A DNA stretch of 64,000 nucleotides from Arthrobacter glacialis (GTDB lineage: Bacteria > Actinomycetota > Actinomycetes > Actinomycetales > Micrococcaceae): the NCBI RefSeq assembly GCF_002909445.1, contig NZ_PPXC01000017.1, forward strand, positions 28,016 to 92,015. The letters are read 5' to 3'. The notes beneath the pieces are model-generated. The model worked only from the letters and a program-made list of their open reading frames with translations. It did not search any database and had not been told where the DNA came from. Each line of letters opens with the position of its first letter. Position 1 is the stretch's first letter. The position numbers and the translations under genes were made by a program. Positions 63,973 to 64,000 of the stretch are shown here, one piece after another.

Positions 63973-64000
63973 GTCCGGCGGTGTCCTACTCTCCCACATC
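63973..64000 (-). rRNA. 5S rRNA, 3' end only (cut by window edge)
   Basis: On the minus strand the last 28 nt read GTGGGAGAGTAGGACACCGC followed by CGGAC, the conserved 3' part of actinobacterial 5S rRNA. The rest of the rRNA operon must lie beyond the right edge, transcribed toward this window. The exact 3' end (63971-63975) is approximate. Confidence 0.88.

Overview
The window looks like chromosomal DNA of an Arthrobacter-type actinobacterium (Micrococcaceae). The evidence is high-GC coding DNA, actinobacterial versions of housekeeping genes (PurB, RlmN, DnaB, the rpsF-ssb-rpsR-rplI cluster), a Ngc-type GlcNAc transporter, repeated TANNNT boxes placed about 6 nt before start codons (the actinobacterial leaderless-mRNA signature), and the 3' end of a 5S rRNA at the right edge. 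I see no prophage, IS element, tRNA or CRISPR array.

Layout. 1-3.2 kb: branched-chain 2-oxoacid dehydrogenase genes E1alpha-E1beta-E2 (E2 cut by the edge), then an aminotransferase, a small membrane protein and a WXG100-like/hydrolase pair. 7-14.3 kb: purB, a DUF2695 protein, a thioesterase, an aminotransferase, a PTH2-like protein, rlmN and a YdcF protein. 14.3-23.1 kb: a galactoside locus with GH36 alpha-galactosidase, a LacI repressor and a divergent GH42 beta-galactosidase/ABC importer operon with two operator palindromes. 23.2-31.6 kb: DUF1304, pyruvate oxidase, and a complete mannitol PTS (TetR-mtlA-mtlD divergent from ptsI-ptsH). 31.6-36.2 kb: a MoaD-like/BNR-repeat pair and a copper operon csoR-copZ-copA. 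36.2-44.2 kb: an EamA/CGNR pair and an N-acetylglucosamine/chitobiose locus (ngcEFG, SIS protein, RpiR regulator, BadF-type kinase). 44.2-48.6 kb: membrane proteins, MATE efflux, LysR and EamA. 48.6-57.4 kb: dnaB, a very large secreted GH95 alpha-L-fucosidase, DUF1801 and rplI-rpsR-ssb-rpsF. 57.6-63.2 kb: a three-gene Wadjet/MksBEF (SMC-like) operon, jetA-jetB-jetC. 63.2-64 kb: a broken DMT transporter, hairpins and the 5S rRNA end.

How the genes work together. Much of the region is carbohydrate scavenging: galactosides, mannitol, GlcNAc/chitobiose and fucosylated glycans, each with its own local regulator and operator-like palindrome. The most striking points are the Wadjet operon with no jetD nuclease gene in the window, a cluster of seven DnaA-box-like nonamers beside dnaB, several very long perfect palindromes between genes (68 bp and 48 bp without a loop), and a recurring hairpin element with the core GCAGTAGT found three times.
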